Shown here: positions 8,994 to 17,780 of the stretch, piece by piece
Position numbering within the stretch: the first letter of the stretch is position 1
Layout of the letters: every line of letters starts with the position of its first letter
NCBI GenBank assembly: GCA_019637335.1
Contig: JAHBVV010000002.1
Coordinates: forward strand, 248,001-312,000
DNA length: 64,000 bases
Reading direction: 5' to 3'
Origin: Candidatus Hydrogenedentota bacterium
GTDB taxonomy: Bacteria; Hydrogenedentota; Hydrogenedentia; Hydrogenedentales; JAEUWI01
Translations under genes and position numbers: made by a program
The notes under the pieces: model-generated
The model's input: the letters and a program-made list of their open reading frames with translations, nothing else
Databases searched by the model: none
Told to the model about the DNA's origin: nothing

Positions 8994-10805
8994 CTACCGG
9001 GTTATTGCGTTCTTTGCCTCGCGCAGGGCCAGTTGCGCGGACAGGGTGTCGGTCCATTCCTTCTTGTATTCCTCCGACCCCGGCGCGGGGAGGGCCGCCG
9101 CGGTGGCGCGCGCCTCTTCCAGCAGCGCCAGGGCTTCCGCCGCCTTGCCCTGCCCGTGGACGGCCATGGCGTGGAAGGCCTGGGCCAGGCTGCGAATGTA
9201 GAGGCTCTTGTCGTCGACGGCCCTGGCCAGCCAGGCGGCCGCCTCGCCGTGATTACCCAGGCGGTATTCCGCCATGCCGTGGGAAAGGTGGAACCACGGC
9301 AGGAGATCGGCCTCGCCCGCCTTCGCCGCGGCCTCCACCGCGTAGCGCGTCCGCCGGGCGGCTTCGGCCAGCAGCGCCGGATCGTGCGGCCCGGCAAACA
9401 GCAGGTAGCCCTTCACCGACCGCTCCGCGTCCGTGGCGAGGTCCGCGTCCTGGTAGCGTTCGATCAGCCAGCGGCAGTGGGCCTCCAGGCTGGCGGCGTC
9501 CCCCGCCGCCGCATGGACCACGGCGATCTTGTGGCCGTGGATGGCTTCGATGGCGTCGGGGTGGTTGGCCTTGACCGATTCGAAGGCCGAGATGGATTTG
9601 GGATAGCGCTGATCGCCCGCCAGGCGAAGGGCGTCGGCCAAATGCGATTGCGCGAACGCCTCTGTGCGCTTCCGATCGAACTCCACGATATCGCTGAACG
9701 CACTCCCCTCCGGGTAGACATTCCCCAACTTCTCGAACCAATGCGCGGCCTTGTCTGAACGGCCCGCAAGTGCCGCATATCCGGCCGCATCCCCTATGAG
9801 GTGAACATCGTCCGGCGACTGCTCGAGAAGCGCCTCGGTAGCGGCCAGATGGCTCTCATGATAACTGGGATAGTCCTTGTCCGCCTCTTCGGAACGCTGC
9901 CGCTTGGAATAGAATTCCAGCGTAGCCAGCAGCTGAAAGGCGTCGCCTTTGGCTGCGGTTTTTGCGGCCCGATCATCGGCGAGCCTCCACGAACCACCGT
10001 AGAAGGTCGGTTGTCCATAGTGTATCCAGGCCATGTGGGCGTCGTAATGATAGGGGGCAATCGCGACCGCATTTGCGAAGGAAGTATCGATTTTCTGTTG
10101 GTCCTCCCGCAGGGACGCCCAGACGCTGATCAGGCGAGCATGCGGCTCCGGGTCCTCTGGGCTCATCCTCGCCGCCGCAAGCAGGTCCGCATTGGCCTGG
10201 CGTAACTGCTCACGCGGGTCGACCCAGCCCGCACCGGCAGATACCGCTGTCAGCGGGTAGCCGTGAAACTCCCAGTAATACTTGTAACTGAAACCGCCAC
10301 GGATCAGGCGGGCATGGTGTGAATCCGGGCGCGTTTCGACCCAGGCGTCCAACACTCTGAGCATGTCGATGGGATGTTCCGCCGGGGAGAGTCCACACAA
10401 ACGCTCAACATGCTGGCTGTAGCGTTGAGATTCGAGCGGGGTTTCACACGCCCCGAGTTGAGCGACGAGGCGCGCCTCCACAGCGTCGAAATCCTGCTCG
10501 ATGTAGAGCTTGGATCGCGTATCATCGTGGAGCGGTACGGTCTGATAGAGGTTATCCAGCTTCCGCGCCGCAATAGCCGCGTCCAATTCCCGCTGTTGCT
10601 CCTGGTAGCGCGCCTGATAACCCGCCCAGAGATCAGCGACTTCCGGTCCGTCCCTACGATCATGGACACGAAAGAATCGACCATCTACGAATAGAGATTG
10701 AATGAGGTAAGGCCCGCCAAGCACCGCCGCGAACGCAAGTATTCCAAGCACAGCAGCCGCGCCCGCCAGCCCCGCGATCAGGAACTTAACCTGGGAATCC
10801 TTCAT
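8994..10805 (-). CDS. DUF4034-like / TPR-rich membrane-anchored protein
   Basis: This 603-aa protein has one N-terminal membrane helix (about residues 8-35, LIAGLAGAAAVLGILAFAAV) and then a helical domain. WVETRPDSHHARLIRGGFSY and the W-rich, Asp/Pro-bounded helices resemble DUF4034. TPR-like pairs follow (AAGYAALAGRSDKAAHWFEK, HGMAEYRLGNHGEAAAWL). It is predicted to be anchored in the inner membrane with the bulk outside or cytoplasmic; function unknown. It lies alone between REP/RAYT units and is bounded by the two metH-tail repeats, so it may be cargo of a transferred segment. The family call rests on pattern memory and is moderate. Confidence 0.7.
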   Translation of the reverse strand: MKDSQVKFLIAGLAGAAAVLGILAFAAVLGGPYLIQSLFVDGRFFRVHDRRDGPEVADLWAGYQARYQEQQRELDAAIAARKLDNLYQTVPLHDDTRSKLYIEQDFDAVEARLVAQLGACETPLESQRYSQHVERLCGLSPAEHPIDMLRVLDAWVETRPDSHHARLIRGGFSYKYYWEFHGYPLTAVSAGAGWVDPREQLRQANADLLAAARMSPEDPEPHARLISVWASLREDQQKIDTSFANAVAIAPYHYDAHMAWIHYGQPTFYGGSWRLADDRAAKTAAKGDAFQLLATLEFYSKRQRSEEADKDYPSYHESHLAATEALLEQSPDDVHLIGDAAGYAALAGRSDKAAHWFEKLGNVYPEGSAFSDIVEFDRKRTEAFAQSHLADALRLAGDQRYPKSISAFESVKANHPDAIEAIHGHKIAVVHAAAGDAASLEAHCRWLIERYQDADLATDAERSVKGYLLFAGPHDPALLAEAARRTRYAVEAAAKAGEADLLPWFHLSHGMAEYRLGNHGEAAAWLARAVDDKSLYIRSLAQAFHAMAVHGQGKAAEALALLEEARATAAALPAPGSEEYKKEWTDTLSAQLALREAKNAITR

Positions 10806-11228
10806 GATTGCTTCGCCTCCACTCGCAACGGATTCTTCGATATTTATGTTTCAATACAGTCGAATACCACATCCTACACAAATCCGGGGATGTCCCGCGA
10901 GCCGCACGGTGTTAATATGTCCGAGAGCGTGTCCAGCGCCATTTCCGCATTAAACTGCGCAACCCCAGCCGCTTGTCACCTGCTTCAGCGTTCAGGCGCA
11001 CCCCACCGCTCAGCAGGCGGGGACGCCCGCGCTCTCTGCCTTGCGCGGTTACTATTGAATGATCGCGGCGGCTGGGTCGGCGTCCGGCGCCGATCAAAAA
11101 GCCTCGCAGATCCGGCCCGCGCTTCCAGCCCCGCACCGTTTCTGGCCTTGACACGGCGTAATCCGGTTGCTAACCTGTGCTACTGGCTATCCGCACAAAG
11201 CTGTTGCACCACTATGGAGGACACGTGT
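10806..11228. other. Intergenic region with a REP-B half-site
   Basis: There is no supportable gene here. It holds a REP-B unit at 11013-11050 (AGGCGGGGACGCCCGCGCTC then TGCCTTGCGCGGTTA). This is the same family and orientation as the unit at 12148-12183, downstream of the next RAYT gene. GGAGG at 11216-11220 is the ribosome binding site of that gene. Confidence 0.6.
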
Positions 11229-11801
11229 ATGCGCGGCTGGTATTCCCGGGGCTATCTACCCCATCTCGACGAACCCGAGCGAATCCAGTTCATCACGTAC
11301 CGTCTGGCGGACTCCATGCCACAGTCCTATTTGGATGCCGTGGATGAGGCGTTGCGGCGCGGCGAGATCACGGAGGCCGGTCGCCGAAAGCGAATTGAAC
11401 ATTACCTCGACCAGGGCTATGGCGCGTGCTGGCTGAAGGACGCCGCCATTGCCCGGATGGTGGAAAACAGCCTGAGGCACTATGACGGCGAGCGCTATCG
11501 ATTGCTCGCGTGGTGCGTCATGCCGAATCACGTCCATGCGTTGGCGGAAATGGTGGAAGGGTATCCGCTGGAAGATGTGGTCCAGAACTGGAAGTCCTAC
11601 ACGGCGCACGAAATGAACCGCCTGCTTGAACGGCGCGGACGCGTCTGGCAACCGGAAGGTTTCGACCGATACATCCGTGACGAGGTTCACTTTCATCGCG
11701 TTGTCGGCTACATCGAAGACAATCCCGTAAACGCGGGCCTCGTGGCCGACGCTGGAGGATGGCTCTGGAGCAGCGCGCGGTTCCGCGGGGACGAGCCGTG
11801 A
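11229..11801 (+). CDS. REP-associated tyrosine transposase (RAYT), second paralogue
   Basis: This 190-aa Y1/HUH transposase begins MRGWYSRGYLPHLDEPERIQ and carries the HUH-type motif MPNHVHAL, the catalytic Tyr in EGFDRYIRDEVHF and the C-terminal YIEDNPVNAGLVADAG. The ATG at 11229 has GGAGG eight bases upstream; the frame is open further upstream without similarity to the family. It is flanked by REP-B units (11013, 11855, 12015, 12148), a family distinct from the REP-A units around the first RAYT. It appears intact and presumably acts on REP-B hairpins. Confidence 0.9.
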   Translation: MRGWYSRGYLPHLDEPERIQFITYRLADSMPQSYLDAVDEALRRGEITEAGRRKRIEHYLDQGYGACWLKDAAIARMVENSLRHYDGERYRLLAWCVMPNHVHALAEMVEGYPLEDVVQNWKSYTAHEMNRLLERRGRVWQPEGFDRYIRDEVHFHRVVGYIEDNPVNAGLVADAGGWLWSSARFRGDEP

Positions 11802-12236
11802 AGTGGGCGCAAAGGCTCCGCCCAACCGCTTCCGCGCGAACTGACAATGGATAGAGCGCAAGGCTGGGAGCGCAGGTCAAGGACGCGGCGGAGGCGGGCT
11901 GCCCGGACTGCAAAGCGCCGAAGGCGCTGTACATCCGCGAAGGGAGCGCACACTTCACCACATATAGCCAAAGTCCCAGGCCAACCGCTAACGCCCAAAC
12001 TAAACCCATGAAGAGCGCAAGGCTGGGAGCGCAGGCGTCCCCGCCTGCATCATGCGCCAACGGCGCATGAATTGAGTTCGCTTGCGCTGGGTCTTGTGCT
12101 GAATGCGATTAATCGCAACGTGTAAATGAACGCACCTCCGGTGCGTTGCAGGCGGGGACGCCTGCGCTCCCAGCCTTGCGCGGTTATTATTGCAGGATCG
12201 GGATGACCGGGTCGGGAAACGCGTCTTGCCGCCCCC
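11802..12236. repeat. REP-B units between RAYT 2 and metH
   Basis: A single unit (GCGCAAGGCTGGGAGCGCAGG) starts at 11855. An inverted pair lies at 12015-12049 (AAGGCTGGGAGCGCAGGCG...) and 12148-12183 (the same, reverse complemented). Between the paired units sit three small hairpins: ATGCGCCAACGGCGCAT, TGCGATTAATCGCA and AACGCACCTCCGGTGCGTT. This is a BIME-like composite. No gene is seen in this 435-base stretch. Confidence 0.8.
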
Positions 12237-15200
12237 TCAGGTATACCTTGCCTCGGGGTGGAAGCTGCACACCGCCCCCGTCGTCCCGGTTGGGCTGAAT
12301 TCGCTGGCGTCGGTGAGTTTTACGCCGATGAGCTCTTCGCCGCCGAGCAGGCTGTGGATGGTGGCGTTGAGGTGGATGTTGCGGAGGCCGGGGTAGCCGG
12401 GGCTCCAGCGCTGGCCCTGGTTTGGGGCGGCGCCGAGGAGCTCGCGCATGAGCCCGTGGAGGTGCTCGGCCATGTCTTCGGCGACGCGGTCGGACAGGCC
12501 CTGGAGGAGGAGCGTGGATTCGGAATCGCCGGAGGCTTTCATCTCGTCGATGAACGCGTCCACCTGCGGGCCGCTGGTGGTGAGCTGGATGCCGATGGCG
12601 CTCATCTGGCCGCTTCCGGCGGGGTGGAAGTACTGCGAGCCCGCGACGGTGTCCTTCTTTTCGCCGCCGAGTACGACGGTGAAGTCGAAGCGGGCGATTT
12701 CGCGGGTGTGGTCCTCGGGGTCGTATACGATGACGGTGTCGCCGTCGGCCTGGCAGGGGTAGATCCCCATGACGCCCTGGGGGACGATCCAGGCGTTGGC
12801 GGTGGCTTTTTCGACCCACTCTTCCAGCAACGCGTCGAGCTTCTCCTGGGTGTGGCCCTGCTTTTCGCGGGCGGCCTTGCCGCCGTAGCGCCAGTTCAGG
12901 GAGTAAAGCGTTTTCCTGTCGAGGTGCGCGGCGAATTCCCGCAGCGTGTAGGTTACTTTGCGGCGGGCGAAGCGCGGGGCTTCGGGCAGCTCGAAGCCGT
13001 CGAACGAGATGGCCCGGCGCGGGAGCGTCTCCAGGAGTTCCTTGTCCGCCGCGGCGCGTTTTTCGGCGCGCTCCAGGCGGCGCATGAGTTTCTCCTTGTT
13101 CTGCTGGTAGAACGCGCTGAGGTCGCCCGCCGAGCGCAGCTTGTTCATCACGTTCACGCCGTCCATCGCGGTGCGGCAGTAGAACACGTTCTCGCGCATG
13201 GTTTCCGGCTCGGTCCGGTTGGCCATGGCGACGTAGGCCGCGTGGCGATCGCTCACGGGCGCTCCGCCGATCAGGATGGGGATGTGCAGGCCCTGCTCCT
13301 CCATCATCGAGGCGACGGTAATCATGTGGTTCGAGGTCTGCACGAGCAGCGCGGACATGCCGATGGCGTGGGCGTTGTGCTCTTTCGCGGCGTCGATGTA
13401 GCCCTGGAGCGGGGTCATCGTGCCCAGGTCGATCACACGGTAGCCGTAGTTCTCCAGCAGGGTCCGGGCGAGGTCCTTGCCGATCGAGTGCACGTCCTGG
13501 TAGACGGTGCCGATCACGACGACGCCCTTGTACTCGATCTTGCTGTGGATATCGACGCCGGCCTGGTTCCGCATGTACTGCTCCAGGAAGCCCATCGCCT
13601 GGCGCATGACGTCGGCGGATTTCAGCAGGTGCGGCAGGGACACCTCGCCGCGCCCGAAGCCGTCGCCCAGCTCCTGCATCGCGCCCATGAGGTGCTCGTT
13701 GATGAACTCCAGCGGCTCGTGCTTGTCCATGGCCTGGGCCACCTGGAGCACGATCTTGTCGGCGTATTCGTAGGTGTGGCCGCGGTATTCCAGGGATCCC
13801 TTGGACCGCTCTTTGAAGCCATCCTTGATTTTCTCGCAGATGGCGCGCTCCAGCGGCAGGTCGTCGTAACTCGTGCGCCGCACCACCACCGCGCCGGTCT
13901 TCCGCTCGGCGATATCCTCCAGTTCGGCGAAGGCGTCCATATCGCGATCGAGAATGGCGCGCCGCCCGAGTTCGTAGTCGTTCGGGTCGATATCCTCGAC
14001 GAACACGTAGTGGTTCGGATTGATAATGGCGGAGTCCAGGCCCATTTTCCGGGCTTCGTCGATGAAGATGGAGGTCAGGACCTTGCGCATGTAGGGCTTT
14101 TTCGCGAGGCCATTGGTCAGGTTGCCGACACCGAGCGTGGTGTTGACGGTCGGGTACTTTTCCTTGACCAGCCGGATGCCCTCCAGCGTCTCCACGACAA
14201 AATTGAGCCCCTCCACGGATTCGGAGCCGAGGGGGAAGCAGTTCACGTCGATAAAGAGGCGGTCCGGCGTGACGCCGTAGCGATCGCGGGCGCGGTCGAG
14301 GATCTGGCTGGCGAGATCGAGCTTCTCGTCGCGCGTGGCGCCGGGTCCCTTCGGTCCGGTGCACAGCCCCACGTAGCAGGGGTTGTGCGCGTTCACGGCG
14401 TCGAGCACCGCGTCAATCTTGAGCAGGCCGGGCGAGGCCTCCTCCATCGAGATGGAGTTGATGAGCGGGCGGCCGGGATAGCGCTTGATCGCCTCCTCCA
14501 GCGCGTCCACCTGGAAGGAGTCGATGCACATCGCGCCGGGGAAGTCGGTGGTTTGCACGTGCACCACCTCGGAGAGCGCGGCAGCGGTGTCGATCTGGTT
14601 CGAGTCCATGCACACATCGATCACGGTGCAGCCCAGTTCGCGCACCTGCTCGTGGACCACCTCCTCCAGCGCATCGTGATCGATGCCGGTGTCGTTCTCC
14701 ACCGCCTCGCGCACCTTGAGCGAGCCGCGCACATTCAGGCGCTCGCCGATCTGGATCAGCGTCTTCGATCCATCCAGCAGCACGGCCTGCTGCGGCCCGG
14801 AGAGATACAGGCCTTTTTCCGGCTTCCGCGCCTTCGGCTTGAGCCCGCGCACCTGGTCCGCCACACACTTGATGTGCGCGGCGGTCGTGCCGCAGCAACC
14901 GCCCACGAGGTTCACGCCGTATTGCTCGGCGAACTTGCGCTGGTAGCGGCCGAACTCCTCCGGGGGGAACTTGAACACGGTCTTGCCGTCCACCGACTGC
15001 GGGAGGCCCGCGTTGGGCACCACGGACACGGGAATATGGCTGTAGCGGCAGAGCTTTTCGACCGTTTTCTCCATGAGATCCGGGCCGATGCTGCAGTTGA
15101 TGCCGAACACGTCGATCCCGATGCCCTGCATGGTGACCAGGGCGGCCTGGATGTCGGTGTTGAAGATCTGCATCTTGGAGAACTGGTCCACGGTCACCTG

Positions 15201-15860
15201 GCAGATGATCGGGAGCTTCACGCCCGCCTCCCTCATTGCCTGCTGCCCGCCCATCACGGCGGCCTTCAGCTCCAGGATGTCCTGCTGCGTTTCGTAGAGC
15301 AGCACGTCGGCCCCGCCGTCGATCATCCCGCGCACCTGGTGGTGGAAGTTCTCCATGATCGCTTCGTAGGTGGACTCGGTCAGGTCCGCCTTCGTGCTGG
15401 AGAGCACGCGGTTGGACGGCCCGATGGACCCGAACACGAACAGGGGCCGCCCGTCGTAGTCCGGCTCCTGCTTGTACGCCTCCCGCGCCTCGCACGCGAT
15501 CTCGCAGCCGCGGCGGCTCATGAAATACGCCAGCGCGTCGTAGTCGTTGCCCCGGAAATCCATCTCGGCGTAGGGGATGGGCGCGAAGTGTGTCAGGTCG
15601 ATGCCCGAGAAATCGTACTCCGAAAGGCGCATCGGCGACGCGCCGAAGGTATTGGTCTCCACCGCGTGCGCGCCCGCCCGATAATAGTTCAAATGGATGT
15701 TCTTCATGTCCTCCGGCCGCGAAAACGACAGCAGATCCGAGAGCATCTTGAAATCGCTGCCGCCGAAGGACTCATCGCCAAGATACAGGTCTTGAATCGC
15801 GGTGCCCGTGGCGCCGTCCAGCACCACGATCTGTTCTTTCAAGACATCGAGAAAATTCAT
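12237..15860 (-). CDS. metH: Cobalamin-dependent methionine synthase
   Basis: This 1207-aa protein, close to the usual length, transfers the methyl group of methyl-THF via B12 to homocysteine. Domain order is: homocysteine/Zn domain at about 1-330 (LDGATGTAIQDLYLGDES; Zn ligands in GINCSIGPD and GGCCGTT); pterin-binding domain at about 350-620 (IGERLNVRGS); B12 cap and binding domains at about 640-890 (DVHSIG, the His ligand of cobalamin); C-terminal activation domain with RWSPGYPG that binds S-adenosylmethionine. The ATG at 15860 (MNFLDVLKEQIVVLDG) is chosen because it starts the family match and has a GGAG upstream. The frame is open 28 codons further. It is divergent from metF. Confidence 0.97.
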   Translation of the reverse strand: MNFLDVLKEQIVVLDGATGTAIQDLYLGDESFGGSDFKMLSDLLSFSRPEDMKNIHLNYYRAGAHAVETNTFGASPMRLSEYDFSGIDLTHFAPIPYAEMDFRGNDYDALAYFMSRRGCEIACEAREAYKQEPDYDGRPLFVFGSIGPSNRVLSSTKADLTESTYEAIMENFHHQVRGMIDGGADVLLYETQQDILELKAAVMGGQQAMREAGVKLPIICQVTVDQFSKMQIFNTDIQAALVTMQGIGIDVFGINCSIGPDLMEKTVEKLCRYSHIPVSVVPNAGLPQSVDGKTVFKFPPEEFGRYQRKFAEQYGVNLVGGCCGTTAAHIKCVADQVRGLKPKARKPEKGLYLSGPQQAVLLDGSKTLIQIGERLNVRGSLKVREAVENDTGIDHDALEEVVHEQVRELGCTVIDVCMDSNQIDTAAALSEVVHVQTTDFPGAMCIDSFQVDALEEAIKRYPGRPLINSISMEEASPGLLKIDAVLDAVNAHNPCYVGLCTGPKGPGATRDEKLDLASQILDRARDRYGVTPDRLFIDVNCFPLGSESVEGLNFVVETLEGIRLVKEKYPTVNTTLGVGNLTNGLAKKPYMRKVLTSIFIDEARKMGLDSAIINPNHYVFVEDIDPNDYELGRRAILDRDMDAFAELEDIAERKTGAVVVRRTSYDDLPLERAICEKIKDGFKERSKGSLEYRGHTYEYADKIVLQVAQAMDKHEPLEFINEHLMGAMQELGDGFGRGEVSLPHLLKSADVMRQAMGFLEQYMRNQAGVDIHSKIEYKGVVVIGTVYQDVHSIGKDLARTLLENYGYRVIDLGTMTPLQGYIDAAKEHNAHAIGMSALLVQTSNHMITVASMMEEQGLHIPILIGGAPVSDRHAAYVAMANRTEPETMRENVFYCRTAMDGVNVMNKLRSAGDLSAFYQQNKEKLMRRLERAEKRAAADKELLETLPRRAISFDGFELPEAPRFARRKVTYTLREFAAHLDRKTLYSLNWRYGGKAAREKQGHTQEKLDALLEEWVEKATANAWIVPQGVMGIYPCQADGDTVIVYDPEDHTREIARFDFTVVLGGEKKDTVAGSQYFHPAGSGQMSAIGIQLTTSGPQVDAFIDEMKASGDSESTLLLQGLSDRVAEDMAEHLHGLMRELLGAAPNQGQRWSPGYPGLRNIHLNATIHSLLGGEELIGVKLTDASEFSPTGTTGAVCSFHPEARYT

Positions 15861-15942
15861 GCATGTGCTCCGGGTCGTGCGGGGGAATTGGGCCGGTGAA
15901 TGCCGGAATCCGGGTATCGAATTCGCGGGAAACGGGTCGTTC

Positions 15943-15971
15943 ATTGTACCATTGCGCGGGAAGACGGGTAA
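15943..15971 (-). promoter_or_regulatory. Candidate metH promoter
   Basis: On the minus strand TTACCC (15971-15966) and TACAAT (15948-15943) are separated by 17 bases, about 85 bases before the metH start. The -10 is good and the -35 weak. No SAM riboswitch fold is apparent in the leader. Confidence 0.4.
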
Positions 15972-16103
15972 ATCGGGCCGGTTTACCGCGTTCCCTCGCA
16001 GATAGTGCGCATCCCGATAGTCCCGTTAGCGGCGGCGCGGGATACCGGAGCGCCGCCCGTATCGCCTCGGGGCGCCCGCCGCCCACAACCGGAAGAGTGA
16101 GTC

Positions 16104-16973
16104 TTGAAACTACGCGACTGCTACACGCGAGACGCCCTCGCGGTTTCGTTTGAATTGTTCCCGCCCAAGACGGACAAGGGGCTGGAAAACCTCTACGAGA
16201 ACCTGGATGAACTGGTCACCTGCGGGCCGGCGTTTATTACCTGCACCTATGGGGCCGGGGGATCCACGCGCGCGCGCACGCTGGAGGTGCTGGAGGGCGT
16301 CCGGGACCGCTACCCGGGGATGCCCGTCGCCACGCACCTCACGTGCGTGGGGTCCACGGTGGATGATCTCCGGGCGTACCTGGAGGAGGCCCGAAAGCGC
16401 GGCGTCAGCTATATCGTGGCGCTGCGCGGCGACCCCCCGAAGGGCGAGACCACCTTTGTGCAGGCCGAGGGCGGCCTGGCCTACGCCAACGAGTTGGTCG
16501 CCCTGATTCGCGCGGAGTACCCGGAGTTCGGCGTGCTTGTCGCGGGGTATCCGGAGGTACACATCGAGGCCCCCGACGCCGACACCGACCTGGCGAACTT
16601 GAAGCGCAAGGTGGACGCGGGCGCGGATGTCATCGTGACGCAGCTTTTTTACGACAACGCCGATTTTTATCGCTTCCGGGACCGCGTCGCCGCGGCGGGG
16701 ATCGATGTTCCCCTCGTTCCCGGCATCCTCCCCGTGACCAATCTCGCGCAGATCCGGCGCCTCACGAGCATGTGCGGGTCCAAGCTCCCGAAGAAACTGC
16801 TCCGCCGGCTCTCGGCGCACGAGAACGACGACGAGGGGCAGTTTTCCGTGGGGGTGTACCACGCGGCGCGGCAGGTGGAGGATCTGATGGAGAACGGCGT
16901 GCCGGGCGTGCACTTCTACGTGCTGAACAAGTCACGGGCGACGGCGCTTATTTGCCGGGCGCTGGTGCTGTGA
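16104..16973 (+). CDS. metF: Methylenetetrahydrofolate reductase
   Basis: This 289-aa FAD enzyme reduces 5,10-methylene-THF to 5-methyl-THF, the methyl donor for MetH. Signatures are the N-terminal SFELFPPKTDKG with its conserved Glu, THLTCVGSTVDDLRAYL, the flavin/folate segment YIVALRGDPPKG, VIVTQLFYDNADFYRF and VPGILPVTN. The start is a TTG at 16104: an in-frame stop (TGA at 16098) excludes anything upstream and GGAAGAG precedes it. It is divergent from metH with a 243-base shared regulatory region. Confidence 0.95.
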   Translation: MKLRDCYTRDALAVSFELFPPKTDKGLENLYENLDELVTCGPAFITCTYGAGGSTRARTLEVLEGVRDRYPGMPVATHLTCVGSTVDDLRAYLEEARKRGVSYIVALRGDPPKGETTFVQAEGGLAYANELVALIRAEYPEFGVLVAGYPEVHIEAPDADTDLANLKRKVDAGADVIVTQLFYDNADFYRFRDRVAAAGIDVPLVPGILPVTNLAQIRRLTSMCGSKLPKKLLRRLSAHENDDEGQFSVGVYHAARQVEDLMENGVPGVHFYVLNKSRATALICRALVL

Positions 16974-17017
16974 AGGAATCCAGGTCGTTGGAAAGACTCC
17001 GGCGCGAAGCGAGTACG

Positions 17018-17488
17018 TCAATCCGCTGATTTGTCTCTTCCTGCGCGACTTTCCAGCACCTCTACATCAACGAGGTCCTTTGGGCGGCCTGTCGCCTTCT
17101 TGTTGGCAATAAGATCGTCGATACAAGGCACCAGAACGTCAAAGCCCGCGTAATCGGTTCGGATAGCGGCTTTATACGCGCTGGCGAATTCAAGTCCGGT
17201 TACCGAGGTGATGATGTCGATCCGATAAGGGGGGACGCCAATCTGGTAGATGGTTCCCTCGGTTTCAAAATCCCGAGGGGTGATTTGCTCTACCGGAGCA
17301 CCGTATTTGATCAAAGCCCGATAAACAGCAGCGGCATTTTCCGGGGTGGGCGCAACCCAGAAGTCCATATCGCCCGTCGCCCTCGGTATACCATGCGCCG
17401 CCACTGCGTGCGCCCCGATGAGAAGGTATTCAACCTTCTCGTCGGACAAGGCGCGCAACATGTCGCTGTAGTCTTCGCTCAAAATCAT
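17018..17488 (-). CDS. MNT/AbiEii-type nucleotidyltransferase-fold protein
   Basis: This 156-aa protein contains YLLIGAHAVAAHGIPRATGD followed by MDFWV. This is the minimal nucleotidyltransferase pattern: the Gly-containing loop, the HG-x-x-R-x-T-x-D motif and an acidic pair for metal binding. IDIITS supplies a possible third acid. The family is widespread and includes toxin components of AbiE-like or HEPN-MNT systems as well as orphan proteins. Its 5' end overlaps a small upstream gene (17430-17633) by 59 bases in another frame. It is convergent with metF and separated by 44 bases. Confidence 0.8.
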   Translation of the reverse strand: MILSEDYSDMLRALSDEKVEYLLIGAHAVAAHGIPRATGDMDFWVAPTPENAAAVYRALIKYGAPVEQITPRDFETEGTIYQIGVPPYRIDIITSVTGLEFASAYKAAIRTDYAGFDVLVPCIDDLIANKKATGRPKDLVDVEVLESRAGRDKSAD

Positions 17489-17633
17489 GGGGGTGGCTCA
17501 ATGGGAGTATCTGACAGGTAAGCGGCCACACCATCGCGAGCCGCTCCGACGGCGTGCCCTCCACGAAGCCGCTGTCGTCGCTTTCGGTGATCCGGAGCAA
17601 TCGTGCTTTTGTTCGATCCACTTTGAGTTCCAT
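17430..17633 (-). CDS. Small partner protein of the nucleotidyltransferase
   Basis: This 67-aa protein starts MELKVDRTKARLLRITESDD, continues with SERLAMVWPLT, and ends ERRLQRHVARLVRREG. The ERL...W.LT and RLQRHV patterns are familiar from small proteins encoded directly upstream of this type of nucleotidyltransferase, so I think it is real despite its size. The last 59 bases overlap the downstream gene in a different frame. It could be a cognate antitoxin or regulator (inference). The main alternative is that the C-terminal part is fortuitous. Confidence 0.55.
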   Translation of the reverse strand: MELKVDRTKARLLRITESDDSGFVEGTPSERLAMVWPLTCQILPLSHPHDFERRLQRHVARLVRREG

Positions 17634-17780
17634 AATTGAATTCTACCATCGCTGCGCCGCGCCATCAACAAATGCCCGGGCCGGAACGTGCCAAGGCGCC
17701 TCCCCGTCTGCCATAATAGGAGGCCCTTTGTTCCTGTTCTATGTACGCATATCGTTTTACCAACTGATACCTTGAGTCCC

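Noticed and set aside
10698-11228. Upstream extension of the second RAYT frame
   Set aside because: It has no similarity to the family and contains a REP-B unit; the ATG at 11229 has GGAGG and matches the start of the paralogue.
12258-15899. 1213-codon open frame on the plus strand across metH
   Set aside because: It is antisense to a perfectly recognisable MetH. Such frames are expected at this GC content and the translation has no domain motif.
15861-16103. SAM or cobalamin riboswitch between metH and metF
   Set aside because: No recognisable conserved core on either strand; only a weak promoter pair is supportable.
17634-17780. TPP riboswitch before thiG
   Set aside because: I could not find the conserved TPP helix sequences (such as the CTGAGA motif) in this stretch.
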